The notes under the pieces were generated by a model. It saw only the letters and a program-made list of their open reading frames with translations, was not told the DNA's origin and did not search any database. DNA of 64,000 bases. Origin: Arthrobacter sp. ZGTC131. GTDB taxonomy: Bacteria > Actinomycetota > Actinomycetes > Actinomycetales > Micrococcaceae. Shown one piece after another: positions 7,566 through 17,281 of this stretch (within the stretch, counting starts at the first letter, position 1; each line of letters opens with the position of its first letter). The position numbers were made by a program, and so were the translations under genes. The DNA is taken from the NCBI RefSeq assembly GCF_002929275.1, contig NZ_PJIK01000008.1, positions 62,001 to 126,000 on the forward strand. The letters are read 5' to 3'.

Positions 7566-9035
7566 ATGCAGGAGACACAGACGCCGCCCCATCGGAAGCG
7601 GGCGCGCCTCGTCGTTCCAAGCCGCAGCGACCGGTTCCTGCGGAACTTCACCGAACTGATCGGCGGGCCCATGGGCCACCGCTCGGCGCCGGGGATCGTC
7701 TCCCCCGGTTTCTTCACGGTGGAGCGCGTGCTCATCATCCTCACCGTCCTGGCCGCCCTGCTGGGAATCGCCATCAAGGATTACTGCCGGGCCAACGGCT
7801 GGGAGACGCCCTCCCAGTTCTACTCCACGTGCTACTCCGATTTTCCGGAGCTGTTCCGCAACCGCGGGATCGGCGATGGAGCCTTCCCGTTTGTCACTCC
7901 GGGCGCGCTGTTTGAGTACCCCGTGCTCATGGGGCTCATCGCCGGAATCACGGCCATGCTGGTCCCGGGCCAGGGCGTGACCGATGCCCGGATCCTCGGC
8001 TACTTCGACGTCAATGCAACCCTGATCGCTGCTGTCTGGATCGTGACCGTCCTGGCAACGGCACGGATGACCCGGAGGCGCCCCTGGGACGCGGCCATGG
8101 TGGCCTTGGCGCCGGGAATCGTCCTCGCCGGCGTGATCAATTGGGACATGTGGGCCGTGGCCCTGCTGGCACTCGGCATGTATTTCTTTTCCCGGGAGCG
8201 GCTGGTTCTCGCTGGACTCCTGATCGGCCTGGGGACGGCCACGAAGCTCTACCCCGTCCTCGTCTTCGGCGCGATCTTCCTGTTGGCCCTGCGCACCGGG
8301 AAGATCCGCGCCCTCCTGGTCACTGCGGTGGCTGCCACCCTGGCGTGGCTCGCCGTTAACCTGCCCTTTGCGGCTCGGGACCCCGCCGGCTGGAAATACT
8401 TCTTCGAGTTCACGCAGGACCGCCCGGCCGGGTTCAGTTCGCCTTGGTTCGCCTACAACCTGGTGGCTGAACGCCTGCGGTGGACTATCCTCACGCCCGA
8501 GGCCATCAACACGCTTGCGCTGAACGTATTCCTTCTGGCCTGCGTCCTTATCGCCGTGCTGGCGCTGACGGCATCCCGGCGGCCGCGGCTGGCACAACTG
8601 GCCTTCCTGATCGTTGCGGCCTTCATCCTTACCAACAAGGTGTACTCCCCGCAGTTCGTGATCTGGCTGGTCCCCCTGCTGGCACTGGCACGGCCGAGAT
8701 GGCGGGACTTCCTCATCTGGCAGGGCATCGAAGGGCTGCACTGGGCTGCGATCTGGATGTATCTTGGCCAAGTGACCAGCGGCGGCGTTTCACAGCACAA
8801 CATCGATATGCCCTACTACGTCCTGGCCGTCGCGGCACATATGCTCGCCACTGCATATTTGATGCTGCGCGTTTCCTGGGATATCTGGGACCCGCAGTAC
8901 GATCCGATCCGCCGGCACTCCATGGACGATCCGCACGGCGGGCCGTTCAACAACGCCCGTGACTGGATCCGAGTGGATCTGCTGCGCCCGTCCGCGTCCG
9001 TGGTGCCTTGGCGGGCGGTCTCCCGCTGTGGCTGA
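7566..9035 (+). CDS. GT87-family (DUF2029) polyprenol-sugar mannosyltransferase-like membrane protein
   Basis: A 489-residue integral membrane protein with about ten hydrophobic segments. GLLIGLGTATKLYPVLVFGA is the family's hallmark stretch, with the conserved TKLYP. Members use polyprenyl-phosphate mannose or similar donors on the outer membrane face to build glycolipids such as lipomannan. ATG 7566 (MQETQTPPHRKRA) was chosen; in-frame starts at 7542 and 7482 exist, and none has a good ribosome binding site. The 3' end overlaps the FAD oxidoreductase gene by eight bases, so the two are probably coupled. Confidence 0.82.
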   Translation: MQETQTPPHRKRARLVVPSRSDRFLRNFTELIGGPMGHRSAPGIVSPGFFTVERVLIILTVLAALLGIAIKDYCRANGWETPSQFYSTCYSDFPELFRNRGIGDGAFPFVTPGALFEYPVLMGLIAGITAMLVPGQGVTDARILGYFDVNATLIAAVWIVTVLATARMTRRRPWDAAMVALAPGIVLAGVINWDMWAVALLALGMYFFSRERLVLAGLLIGLGTATKLYPVLVFGAIFLLALRTGKIRALLVTAVAATLAWLAVNLPFAARDPAGWKYFFEFTQDRPAGFSSPWFAYNLVAERLRWTILTPEAINTLALNVFLLACVLIAVLALTASRRPRLAQLAFLIVAAFILTNKVYSPQFVIWLVPLLALARPRWRDFLIWQGIEGLHWAAIWMYLGQVTSGGVSQHNIDMPYYVLAVAAHMLATAYLMLRVSWDIWDPQYDPIRRHSMDDPHGGPFNNARDWIRVDLLRPSASVVPWRAVSRCG

Positions 9036-10467
9036 CGTCGCCGTCGTCGGGTCCGGCCCCAACGGGCTCGCAGCCGCGGTCGTGATGGCCCGGGCCGGGT
9101 TGAAGGTGCATGTCTACGAGGCGGCCCCGGACATTGGCGGCGGAACCCGGACCTCCGAGGTCATTGAGGAGGGCCACTGGCATGACGTCTGCTCCGCCGT
9201 GCATCCCATGGCGCTTGCCTCACCTTTCTTCCGGGCCTTCGAGCTGCCGCGCCGGATCGAACTGAAGCTTCCCCCCGTGCAGTTCGGATCGCCGCTGGAC
9301 CGCGGCCGGTCAGCCCTGGCTTACCGGTCGCTGGACCGGACGGCAGACGAACTGGGGCACGACGGCCATGCCTACCGCCGGCTCATGGCTCCGCTCCTGC
9401 GGCACATTGACGGCATTGTGGAAACGACATCGGATCAGCTGCTGCGTGTTCCGCGCCGGCCACTGGCGGCCGCCACCATGGGCCTCCGGACGCTGGAGCA
9501 GGGGTCGCCGCTGTGGAACCTCCGTTTTAGGGAAGACCGGGCACCGGCCCTGCTCACGGGAGTGGCGGCCCACGCCGTGTCCCGGCTGCCTTCCCCCGCG
9601 TCGGCCGGCGCGGGCCTCCTGCTTAATGCGCTGGCCCATGCGGGAGGCTGGCCCATACCCGTGGGCGGGTCATCGGCGATTGCCGCTGCCATGGCCGCCG
9701 ACATCGAGGCTCACGGTGGCGTGATTGAAACGGATTTCCCGGTTTCATCGCTCTCAGAGCTGCAACCCGCGAAGGCCGTGCTGCTGGACGTGGCCCCGCC
9801 GGCCCTGGCACGTATCGCCGGAGCCCGGCTGCCGGCGGGATATCTCCGCACATTGGACGCGTTCCGCTTCGGCAACGGCGCGTGCAAGGTGGACTTCATC
9901 CTGTCCGGGCCGGTCCCGTGGGCCGGGCCCGGGCTGGAAAATGCCGGCACGGTCCACGTCGGCGGGACACGTGCGGAGATTGCCCAGGCCGAAGCGGACG
10001 TCGCCCAGGGGAAGCACCCGGAGCGGCCCTATGTCCTCGCGTCGCAGCCGTCCCTGGTTGACTCCACCAGGGCACCGCGCGGCCGGCATATCCTGTGGAG
10101 TTATTGCCACGTTCCCGCCGGGTCCACCGTTGATATGGGCAAAGCCGTCATGGACCAGCTGGAACGCTTCGCCCCGGGATTCCGGGACCTCGTGATCCGG
10201 TCCAAGGTGACCACGGCCGCAGGGCTGGCCGCCTACAACCAGAACTACATCGGCGGGGACTTCAGCGCCGGCCTGCTGGACATCCGCGGGCTGCTGCAGC
10301 GGCCGGCCGTGTCACCGGTTCCCTGGCGCACACCGGCAGGCGGGGTTTACCTGTGTTCGTCTTCCACGCCGCCCGGCCCCGGAGTGACAGGCATGCCGGG
10401 CTTCCACGCCGCGAAACAAGCGCTTAAGGACATATTCGGCCTGGATGTGCCTGCCCTGGGCCTTTGA
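9028..10467 (+). CDS. FAD-dependent oxidoreductase, phytoene-desaturase-like
   Basis: A 479-residue flavoprotein. The GTG start at 9028 lies inside the end of the preceding gene and puts the dinucleotide-binding motif VVGSGPNGLAAAVVMARAG right at the N-terminus, followed by the acidic strand end HVYEAAPDIGGGTRT typical of the carotenoid desaturase/amine oxidase group. The C-terminus has GVYLCSSSTPPGPGVTGMPG, the usual FAD-contacting end motif. No carotenoid genes lie nearby, so the substrate is unknown. The eight-base overlap with the GT87 gene suggests a bicistronic unit. Confidence 0.85.
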   Translation: MADVAVVGSGPNGLAAAVVMARAGLKVHVYEAAPDIGGGTRTSEVIEEGHWHDVCSAVHPMALASPFFRAFELPRRIELKLPPVQFGSPLDRGRSALAYRSLDRTADELGHDGHAYRRLMAPLLRHIDGIVETTSDQLLRVPRRPLAAATMGLRTLEQGSPLWNLRFREDRAPALLTGVAAHAVSRLPSPASAGAGLLLNALAHAGGWPIPVGGSSAIAAAMAADIEAHGGVIETDFPVSSLSELQPAKAVLLDVAPPALARIAGARLPAGYLRTLDAFRFGNGACKVDFILSGPVPWAGPGLENAGTVHVGGTRAEIAQAEADVAQGKHPERPYVLASQPSLVDSTRAPRGRHILWSYCHVPAGSTVDMGKAVMDQLERFAPGFRDLVIRSKVTTAAGLAAYNQNYIGGDFSAGLLDIRGLLQRPAVSPVPWRTPAGGVYLCSSSTPPGPGVTGMPGFHAAKQALKDIFGLDVPALGL

Positions 10468-10578
10468 GTGGCCGGTCACCCTCGCGCTCCGGGCTCGGGC
10501 GTTAAGTGCCCGTTCGCGCTCCGGGGTGGGGGCTTGAGTGCCCGTTCACGTCTTGGGCTGGGCTCATGTGACCGCCAC
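10464..10578. repeat. Short imperfect tandem repeats after the oxidoreductase gene
   Basis: A unit resembling TTGAGTGCCCGTTCACG recurs at 10464, 10502 and 10534, with a weaker copy at 10563, about 30-38 bases apart and separated by G-rich spacers. The first copy includes the TGA stop of the upstream gene. The array fills the intergenic gap before the transpeptidase gene and has no obvious hairpin. Confidence 0.6.
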
Positions 10579-10607
10579 GGGTCCCGGGAAAGGGGCATAA
10601 TAGCGCG

Positions 10608-12605
10608 GTGGGGAACTCTAAAAAACTTTCACTTGCCCTTATTGGTCTGATTTTCGGCGCCTCCCTGGTGGCGTGCGACGACGGTCGCGGCGGGGCCGAA
10701 GCCGCGGCGAAGCAGCTCGCCTCGGCCGTCGCCGGGCTGGACCTCCGTCCCGTGGCGTTCGACGGCCGTGACTCCGGCGTGGCGAACGACCAGCTGCACC
10801 AGGTCTTCAAGGCACTCGAACCCGAGAAGCCGTCTGTGGAGTCGGGCGAGTTGCAGCTCGACGGCGACACCGCGCGCGTCCCGCTCAACTACAGCTGGAA
10901 GATCGCTTCCGGCGAGTGGAAGTACACCGTTTCAGCGGACATGCGGAAATCAGGAGACAAGTGGCTGACCATCTGGTCGCCCGGGATGCTGGTGCCCGAT
11001 CTTGCCGAAGGCGAGATCCTCAGCAAGTCCACACAGTCCCCGCAGCGCGCCGACATCCTTGGCGCGCAGGACACCCAGTTGGTCACCTACCGTCCCGTGG
11101 TCAACGTAGGCATCGACAAGCCGCAGCTTGGAACTGCTGACGCCGCCGATTCCGCCACCAAGCTGGCCAAGCTGGTGGGCATTGATCCGGCCGCTTACGT
11201 TCAGCAGGTGGAAGCGTCCGGGGCTGAGGCCTTCGTTCCGGCCATCACTCTCCGGGACACCAGCAACCGCACCGTCACTGATGCGGAAATCGAGGCCATT
11301 CCGGGCGGCCGGGCCATCCAGGACAAGTTGCCCCTCGCCCCCACGCGGAACTTCGCCCGGGCCGTGCTTGGCACCGTGGGCGAGGCTAGCGCGGAGCAGA
11401 TTGAAAAGTCCGACGGCGCCCTGACCGCCGGCGATGTCATCGGAACCGGCGGATTGCAGCAGCAGTACGACGCCCAGCTCAGGGGCACTGACGGCACCGT
11501 GGTCCGGGTGCAGCGCGCGGATCTCACCCAAGAGGAAATCCAGGCCGCACCCGCCGATCCGCGCCGCACGGTATTCGAGGTCCAGGCAACCCCGGGGACA
11601 GCCCTGAAGACCACCCTCGACCTCAAACTGCAGCAGCTCGCCGAAGACACCCTCGCCGACGTCAAGCCTGCGTCCGCGATCGTGGCGCTCCGCCCGTCCA
11701 CCGGAGCCGTGCTGGCCGCAGCATCCGGCCCCGGCAGCAACGGGTACAACACCGCCATGCTGGGTCAGTATGCGCCGGGCTCCACGTTCAAGGTGGTGGA
11801 TTCGCTGGCCATGCTGCGCAACGGGTTCACCCCCGATTCAAAGGTGCAATGCACGCCCACCCTCACCGTGGACGGACGGAAGTTCAAGAACGCCGAGGGA
11901 TACCCCGCCGATTCGCTCGGTTCCGTCACGCTCCGCGACGCGTTTGCGCACTCGTGCAACACAGCCTTCATCTCGGTGCGGGACAAAGTAACGCAGGCCC
12001 AGCTGGAATCAGCGGCAACGTCGCTCGGCGTTGCCGTTGAGGCCCCGAAGCTGGGCGCCGACGCCTTCCTTGGTTCCGTCCCGGGCGAGGCCGAGGGCAC
12101 CGACCACGCCGCGGCCATGATCGGGCAGGGCAAGGTTCTGATGTCCCCGCTGGCCGCAGCCATCATGGCCGGCTCCGTCGCGAAGGGTTCGCCGGTTTCG
12201 CCGGTGCTGGTCCAGGAGGCCGCTCCGGGCGCATCACCCTCGGCCAGTGGAGCGGCAGGAACACAGCCAGCGGAAGGCGGGTCGCCGTCGTCGACCGTCA
12301 CTGCTGAGGCGCCGGCGAAAGCCGTTGAAACGCCGATCAACAAAGCGGAGGCCGCCTCGCTCGCCGACATGATGCGCGCAGTGGTGACGTCCGGCCACGC
12401 CGGCTTCCTGGCCGAGATTGCGGGTGAACCTGTGGGCGCCAAGACCGGCACGGCAGAGTTCGGCAACGCCACTCCGCCAAAGACCCACGCCTGGATCATC
12501 GCTGTTCATGGCGATCTGGCCGTGGCCGTCTTCGTGGAAGAAGGCGGACTCGGCGCCACAACGTCCGGCCCGCTGCTGAAGAAGTTCCTGGCAGCGGCCA
12601 GCTGA
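10608..12605 (+). CDS. Penicillin-binding transpeptidase, class B, lipoprotein-like N-terminus
   Basis: A 665-residue peptidoglycan cross-linking enzyme. The N-terminus has basic residues, a hydrophobic stretch and LVAC, a lipobox with Cys23. Residues 30-150 look like an NTF2-like MecA_N domain, then a dimerisation region, then the transpeptidase with all three active-site motifs: STFK (Ser392-Lys395), SCN (449-451) and KTG (612-614). An insertion rich in Ala, Pro and Ser lies near residues 540-570 before the KTG motif. It starts at GTG 10608; a weak GGGG site precedes it. Some MecA_N members have low beta-lactam affinity, but that cannot be read here. Confidence 0.9.
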   Translation: MGNSKKLSLALIGLIFGASLVACDDGRGGAEAAAKQLASAVAGLDLRPVAFDGRDSGVANDQLHQVFKALEPEKPSVESGELQLDGDTARVPLNYSWKIASGEWKYTVSADMRKSGDKWLTIWSPGMLVPDLAEGEILSKSTQSPQRADILGAQDTQLVTYRPVVNVGIDKPQLGTADAADSATKLAKLVGIDPAAYVQQVEASGAEAFVPAITLRDTSNRTVTDAEIEAIPGGRAIQDKLPLAPTRNFARAVLGTVGEASAEQIEKSDGALTAGDVIGTGGLQQQYDAQLRGTDGTVVRVQRADLTQEEIQAAPADPRRTVFEVQATPGTALKTTLDLKLQQLAEDTLADVKPASAIVALRPSTGAVLAAASGPGSNGYNTAMLGQYAPGSTFKVVDSLAMLRNGFTPDSKVQCTPTLTVDGRKFKNAEGYPADSLGSVTLRDAFAHSCNTAFISVRDKVTQAQLESAATSLGVAVEAPKLGADAFLGSVPGEAEGTDHAAAMIGQGKVLMSPLAAAIMAGSVAKGSPVSPVLVQEAAPGASPSASGAAGTQPAEGGSPSSTVTAEAPAKAVETPINKAEAASLADMMRAVVTSGHAGFLAEIAGEPVGAKTGTAEFGNATPPKTHAWIIAVHGDLAVAVFVEEGGLGATTSGPLLKKFLAAAS

Positions 12606-12644
12606 GAGGGCCCGGATAAGGGCACGGGCGGCCGCCGTGGGAAG

Positions 12645-14336
12645 ATGGACGGCGTGGCCCATATTGACGTTTCCGGCATTGACTACTTCCTCTCCGACGG
12701 CACCCAGCTGCTGAACGGGGTGACGTTCAAGGTCCCGGACGGCACCAAGACGGCGCTCATCGGGCCGAACGGCACGGGCAAGACCACCCTGTTCCGCATC
12801 ATCGCCGGTGACCTCACCCCTGACGAGGGTGTCATCGGCCGCTCCGGGAACATGGGCATCATGCGCCAGTTCGTCGGCCAGGTTCGGGACGATTCCACCG
12901 TCAAAGACCTCCTGGTGTCCGCCGCCCCGCCTGCCCTGGCCGCCGCTGCCCGTGCCGTCGACGACGCGGAGCTCGCCATGATTGAGCACGACGACGAACC
13001 CACCCAGATGCGGTACGCCCAGGCGATCGTGGACTGGGGAGATGCCGGCGGCTACGACGTCGAGACCGTGTGGGACGAAGTCTGCATGGCCGCGCTGGGA
13101 CTGCCGTTTGACCGCGCGCAGCACCGCCCGGCGTCGAGCCTTTCCGGCGGCGAGCAGAAGCGCCTGGTGCTGGAGGCGCTGTTCGCCGGCCCCGACGAGC
13201 TGCTGCTCCTGGACGAACCGGACAACTACCTGGACGTCCCCGGCAAACGCTGGCTGGAAGGCAAGCTCAACGACTCCAAGAAGACAGTGTTCTTCATCAG
13301 CCACGACCGCGAGCTGCTGAACAACGCCGCGGGGCGCATCGTCACCCTGGAGCCGGGCATCAACGGCGCCGGCGCCTGGATCCACGGCGGCGGCTTCGGC
13401 TCCTATGTGGAAGCCCGGGCGGACCGCAACGCCCGCTTCGAAGAGCTGCGCAAACGCTGGGACGAGGAGCACGTGAAGCTCAAGGAACTCGTCAACATGT
13501 ACAAGAACAAGGCGGCGTTCCGTTCTGACATGGCCAACCGGTACCACGCCGCGCAGACCCGCCTGGCGAAGTTCCTGGAAATCGGGCCCCCGGAGGCGCT
13601 GCCCATCGAGCAGAACGTGCAGATGCGCCTCAAGGGCGGGCGCACCGCCAAGCGCGCCGTGGTGGCCGAAGGGCTCGAGCTGACCGGCCTCATGAAGCCC
13701 TTCTCCACCGAGATCTGGTTTGGCGACCGTGTGGGCGTGCTGGGTTCCAACGGCTCCGGAAAGTCCCACTTCCTGCGCCTGCTCGCCACCGGGGGCACCG
13801 ATCCGGAACGCGAACACCTGCCGGTGTCCGACGTCGAAATCGCCGAGGTACCGCACGAGGGGACCGTGAAACTCGGCGCCCGCATCCGCCCGGGATTCTT
13901 TGCGCAGACCCACGTCCGCCCCGATCTGCTGAACCGCACGCTGCTGGACATCCTGCACCGCGGGGACGAGCACCGCTCCGGCCTAGGCCGTGAGGCCGCG
14001 GCCGGTGCCCTGGACGGCTACGGGCTGGCGGGACAGTCGGAGCAGAAGTACGAATCCCTTTCCGGCGGCCAGCAGGCCCGCTTCCAGATCCTGCTGCTGC
14101 AGCTGTCCGGGGCCACGCTGCTGCTGCTCGACGAGCCCACGGACAACCTGGACCTGCACTCCGCCGAGGCGCTGGAGCGGGCGATCGACCACTTCGAGGG
14201 AACCGTCCTGGCGGTCACGCATGACCGCTGGTTTGCCCGGACCTTCGACCGCTTCCTGGTGTTCGGCTCCGACGGCCGGGTGTACGAATCCGCCGAGCCG
14301 GTGTGGGACGAGAAACGCGTGCAGCGCGCCCGCTAA
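12645..14336 (+). CDS. ABC-F family ATPase (translation factor type)
   Basis: A soluble protein of 563 residues with two ATP-binding cassettes and no membrane segments, as in ribosome-associated ABC-F proteins. Cassette 1 has GPNGTGKTT and LSGGEQKRLVLEAL followed by LLLDEPDNYLD; cassette 2 has GSNGSGKSHF, LSGGQQARFQILLL and LLLDEPTDNLD. The linker between them is charged and helical, as in the P-site tRNA interaction motif. The second Walker A ends in KSH rather than KST/KSS, a small deviation. The start is ATG 12645 or GTG 12654; GGGAAG lies just upstream and fits the latter better. A strong terminator follows. Resistance versus housekeeping role is undecided. Confidence 0.9.
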   Translation: MDGVAHIDVSGIDYFLSDGTQLLNGVTFKVPDGTKTALIGPNGTGKTTLFRIIAGDLTPDEGVIGRSGNMGIMRQFVGQVRDDSTVKDLLVSAAPPALAAAARAVDDAELAMIEHDDEPTQMRYAQAIVDWGDAGGYDVETVWDEVCMAALGLPFDRAQHRPASSLSGGEQKRLVLEALFAGPDELLLLDEPDNYLDVPGKRWLEGKLNDSKKTVFFISHDRELLNNAAGRIVTLEPGINGAGAWIHGGGFGSYVEARADRNARFEELRKRWDEEHVKLKELVNMYKNKAAFRSDMANRYHAAQTRLAKFLEIGPPEALPIEQNVQMRLKGGRTAKRAVVAEGLELTGLMKPFSTEIWFGDRVGVLGSNGSGKSHFLRLLATGGTDPEREHLPVSDVEIAEVPHEGTVKLGARIRPGFFAQTHVRPDLLNRTLLDILHRGDEHRSGLGREAAAGALDGYGLAGQSEQKYESLSGGQQARFQILLLQLSGATLLLLDEPTDNLDLHSAEALERAIDHFEGTVLAVTHDRWFARTFDRFLVFGSDGRVYESAEPVWDEKRVQRAR

Positions 14337-14366
14337 ACCCGCATCGCTCACTCCTGCACGTTTTTG

Positions 14367-14407
14367 CGCCAACGCTCTTCCACCGGCGGGAGAGCGTTGG
14401 CGTTTTT
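14367..14407 (+). terminator. Rho-independent terminator after the ABC-F gene
   Basis: A perfect twelve-base-pair stem, CGCCAACGCTCT with AGAGCGTTGGCG, twelve-base loop, then TTTTTA. It is the most canonical terminator in the window and isolates the ABC-F gene from the MFS gene. Confidence 0.9.
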
Positions 14408-14476
14408 AATGCGGGAAGTGGGAGAGCCTCGGGGGTTTGGGCAGGCCAACCCGCGGGGCATCGATAGAGTTGTCCA

Positions 14477-15673
14477 ATGACGTCCACGCAGCAGCTCGCC
14501 GACCGCAGGGTTTCCGCCGCAGCGGCGGCGACCTTCATCATTTTCGGCGCCAACGGCCTGGTGTTTGCCAGCTGGGCCGCCCGCATTCCGGCAGTCACGG
14601 AGATCCTGCACATATCGTCCGGCCAGATGGGGACGCTCCTGCTGTGCACGGCAGTGGGTTCGCTGATCGCCCTGCCCACCGCGGGGCTGGTGATCAACCG
14701 GATCGGCACCGCCAACAGCGTCCGCGCCAGCGGATTCCTCGCCTCGCTTGCGGGCGTGGGCATCGCGCTTGCGCTGCTGGCGGAGTCCGTTCCCGCCACG
14801 GCGGCGGCGCTTTTCTTCTTCGGCATCGGCATCGGGCTGTGGGATGTGTCCCAGAACGTTGAAGGGGCCGACGTCGAGCACCGGCTCCGCCGGACCGTCA
14901 TGCCCAAGTTCCATGCGGCGTTCAGCGGCGGGGCCTTCGTGGGTGCGCTCATCGGGGCAGGGCTGTCCGGCATCGGTGTGGGCCTGCCCCAGCACCTGCT
15001 GGTCATCGCCGCCGCAGTGGCAGTGCTGACCTTCGTCACACCGCGCTACTTCCTGCCGCATGCCGTCCCCGAGCAGCGCGCCGAGGGTGAGCCCAAGCCT
15101 GCCCGCGGCCCGTCCGCCTGGCGCGACGGCCGCACGCTCCTGATCGGAGTGGTGGTGCTTGGCGCCACGCTGACCGAAGGCGCGGGCAATGACTGGATCG
15201 CCAAAGCGGCGGTGGACGGCCTCGGAACCTCTGAATCCACCGGTGCCCTGCTCTTCGCACTGTTTGTGCTGGCCATGACCGGAATGCGCTTCTTTGGCGG
15301 CACCTCCATTGACCGGTACGGACGGGTGGCAGTGCTGCGCGCCAGCATGGCCGCAGCCGCGGCGGGCCTGGCGCTGTTCGTCTTCGCCGGCAACATCTGG
15401 CTTGCGGCCATCGGAGCCGCACTGTGGGGAGTGGGGGCCGCCCTCGCGTTCCCGATGGGGATGTCTGCCGCTGCGGACGACCCCAAGCACGCGGCTGCAA
15501 GGGTTTCGGTGGTTTCCACCATCGGCTATGTGGCCTTCCTGGCCGGGCCACCGCTGCTCGGGTACCTCGGCGACCTGACAGGGATCCACCTTGCGCTCCT
15601 GGCAATCGGAGTGCCGATCCTGGTTGCCCTGCTGCTCGCCGGGGCCGCGAAGCCGCTGTCCGGCAGGCGATGA
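14477..15673 (+). CDS. MFS transporter
   Basis: A 398-residue protein with about twelve hydrophobic segments, the usual size of a major facilitator. It starts near FIIFGANGLVFASWAARIP, which resembles the sugar/YbjJ-type branch (FASW followed by ARIP), and the A-loop-like region is SIDRYGRVAVLRAS. Direction and substrate are unknown; this branch includes putative sugar exporters. ATG 14477 has no strong ribosome binding site. It stands alone after a terminator. Confidence 0.85.
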   Translation: MTSTQQLADRRVSAAAAATFIIFGANGLVFASWAARIPAVTEILHISSGQMGTLLLCTAVGSLIALPTAGLVINRIGTANSVRASGFLASLAGVGIALALLAESVPATAAALFFFGIGIGLWDVSQNVEGADVEHRLRRTVMPKFHAAFSGGAFVGALIGAGLSGIGVGLPQHLLVIAAAVAVLTFVTPRYFLPHAVPEQRAEGEPKPARGPSAWRDGRTLLIGVVVLGATLTEGAGNDWIAKAAVDGLGTSESTGALLFALFVLAMTGMRFFGGTSIDRYGRVAVLRASMAAAAAGLALFVFAGNIWLAAIGAALWGVGAALAFPMGMSAAADDPKHAAARVSVVSTIGYVAFLAGPPLLGYLGDLTGIHLALLAIGVPILVALLLAGAAKPLSGRR

Positions 15674-15766
15674 GCTTCCGGTAGCGGACTCCGCGCTGCA
15701 CGCGCCCCGCCCCCGCACACACGGACTGTCCGTGTCCGGCGGGATACCCGGCGGTAGGGTGGGGAA

Positions 15767-17269
15767 ATGCGAACAATGCTGCGGAGGGGACCGGGCTGGG
15801 TAGCAGGACTGGACCGGACGCTGATGCGCGCCGTCTCTGCCTTTCCGGGCGGGCACCATGACACCTTCTTCCGGCGGCTCTCGGCCGCGGCCAACAAGGG
15901 CAAGCTTTGGTTTGGAGTAGCCGCCGTGGCGGCGGCCGTTCCCGGCCGCACCAGGCGCGCCGCGCTTCACGGCCTGCTGGCCCAGGGCGTTGCGTCCGCG
16001 GTGACCAACCTTGTTTTCAAAACTCTGCTGCCCCGCACCAGGCCGCTGCCGGAACACCTGCCCGTGTTCCGATTCGTGAACCCGCAGCCAACCAGCTCGT
16101 CGATGCCCTCCGGCCACTCGGCGTCAGCCGTCGCGTTCGCCCTCGGGGCCGGCTTCGTCCAGCCGCTCCTAGGCGCTGCCGTAGCCCCCGTGGCCGCCGG
16201 CGTTGCATACTCCAGGGTGCATACGGGGGCGCACTGGCCGACCGACGTGCTCTTCGGCTCGGCGATCGGAGCCGCGGCAGCGCTCGTGACAAGGAAATGG
16301 TGGCCCGTCCGGGCGCCCTTTCCATCCACGACGCGGTGCCGCGTGGGAGCGGCAGAAGTCCCCCGCGGCGAAGGTCTCAGCATCGCAGTGAACACCTTGG
16401 GCGGGTCTTTTACCGAAGAAACCTCCGCCGCCCTGCTGGAGGTATTCCCACTCGCGCATATAGCGACGATTGCGCCTAATGAGGACGTTGCCGCCCTGGT
16501 GGAGGCCGCTGCCACAAGGCCGGGCACCCGTGCGCTGGGCGTCTGGGGCGGCGACGGGACGGTGGGCACTGCCGCTGCCGCCGCCGTCGAGCATGACCTT
16601 CCCTTGCTGGTACTCGCCGGCGGAACCCTGAACCACTTCGCCCGGGATGCCGGGACCCCCTCCCTCATCGAAGCAGTGGCGGCCGCGAGGAACGGCGAGG
16701 CGGCACTGGCGGACGTGGGCGTCGTCGCGGTGGAGCGCGGTCTCGCCGATGACCCGGAAAAGGTGGAGCGCCTCATGCTCAACACCGCCAGCATCGGGCT
16801 GTACCCCAATCTCGTCCGGCGCCGCGAGCACCTGCAGCCCGCCCTCGGCAAACCGCTGGCCGGTGTGGTGGCGATGTTCCGGACGTTCGCGGTGGAGAAA
16901 CCCATCACGCTCACGGTGGACGGTGTGCGCCACAAGGTGTGGATCATGTACATCGGCCGGGGCCGTTACTATCCCCGCGACCACGCCCCGCTGATCCGTC
17001 CGGTGCTGGACGACGGCGTGTTGGACGTCCGGTTGATCACCGCGGACGAATCCTTCGCCCGCCTCCGCATGCTTTGGTCAGTGCTGACCGGCACCGTGGC
17101 AACCTCCAGGATCACCCACCTGATCGAGGCCACGCGGGTGAGGGTTGAGGCCGATGCGGGGCCGCTGGTGCTCGCCGTGGACGGCGAAGCCATGCCGGGG
17201 GTGCGGGCCGCGGAATTCACGCTCAAGCGCGGTGCGCTCCGGTACTACTCTCCGCACAGCGACGGCTGA
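15767..17269 (+). CDS. PAP2 phosphatase-diacylglycerol kinase fusion
   Basis: A two-domain lipid enzyme of 500 residues. The N-terminal PAP2 domain has all three phosphatase motifs: K-x6-RP (KTLLPRTRP, about residue 85), PSGH (about 113) and SR-x5-H-x3-D (SRVHTGAHWPTD, about 149), with several membrane segments. From residue 205 comes a diacylglycerol/sphingosine kinase catalytic domain with GGDGT at 261-265 and GGTLNHFARD. Opposing activities on one chain (removing and adding lipid phosphate) suggest recycling of phosphatidate or undecaprenyl-type lipids at the membrane; that is inference. Fusions of this kind are known in actinobacteria. Confidence 0.88.
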   Translation: MRTMLRRGPGWVAGLDRTLMRAVSAFPGGHHDTFFRRLSAAANKGKLWFGVAAVAAAVPGRTRRAALHGLLAQGVASAVTNLVFKTLLPRTRPLPEHLPVFRFVNPQPTSSSMPSGHSASAVAFALGAGFVQPLLGAAVAPVAAGVAYSRVHTGAHWPTDVLFGSAIGAAAALVTRKWWPVRAPFPSTTRCRVGAAEVPRGEGLSIAVNTLGGSFTEETSAALLEVFPLAHIATIAPNEDVAALVEAAATRPGTRALGVWGGDGTVGTAAAAAVEHDLPLLVLAGGTLNHFARDAGTPSLIEAVAAARNGEAALADVGVVAVERGLADDPEKVERLMLNTASIGLYPNLVRRREHLQPALGKPLAGVVAMFRTFAVEKPITLTVDGVRHKVWIMYIGRGRYYPRDHAPLIRPVLDDGVLDVRLITADESFARLRMLWSVLTGTVATSRITHLIEATRVRVEADAGPLVLAVDGEAMPGVRAAEFTLKRGALRYYSPHSDG

Positions 17270-17281
17270 GCCCCCGGTGCC

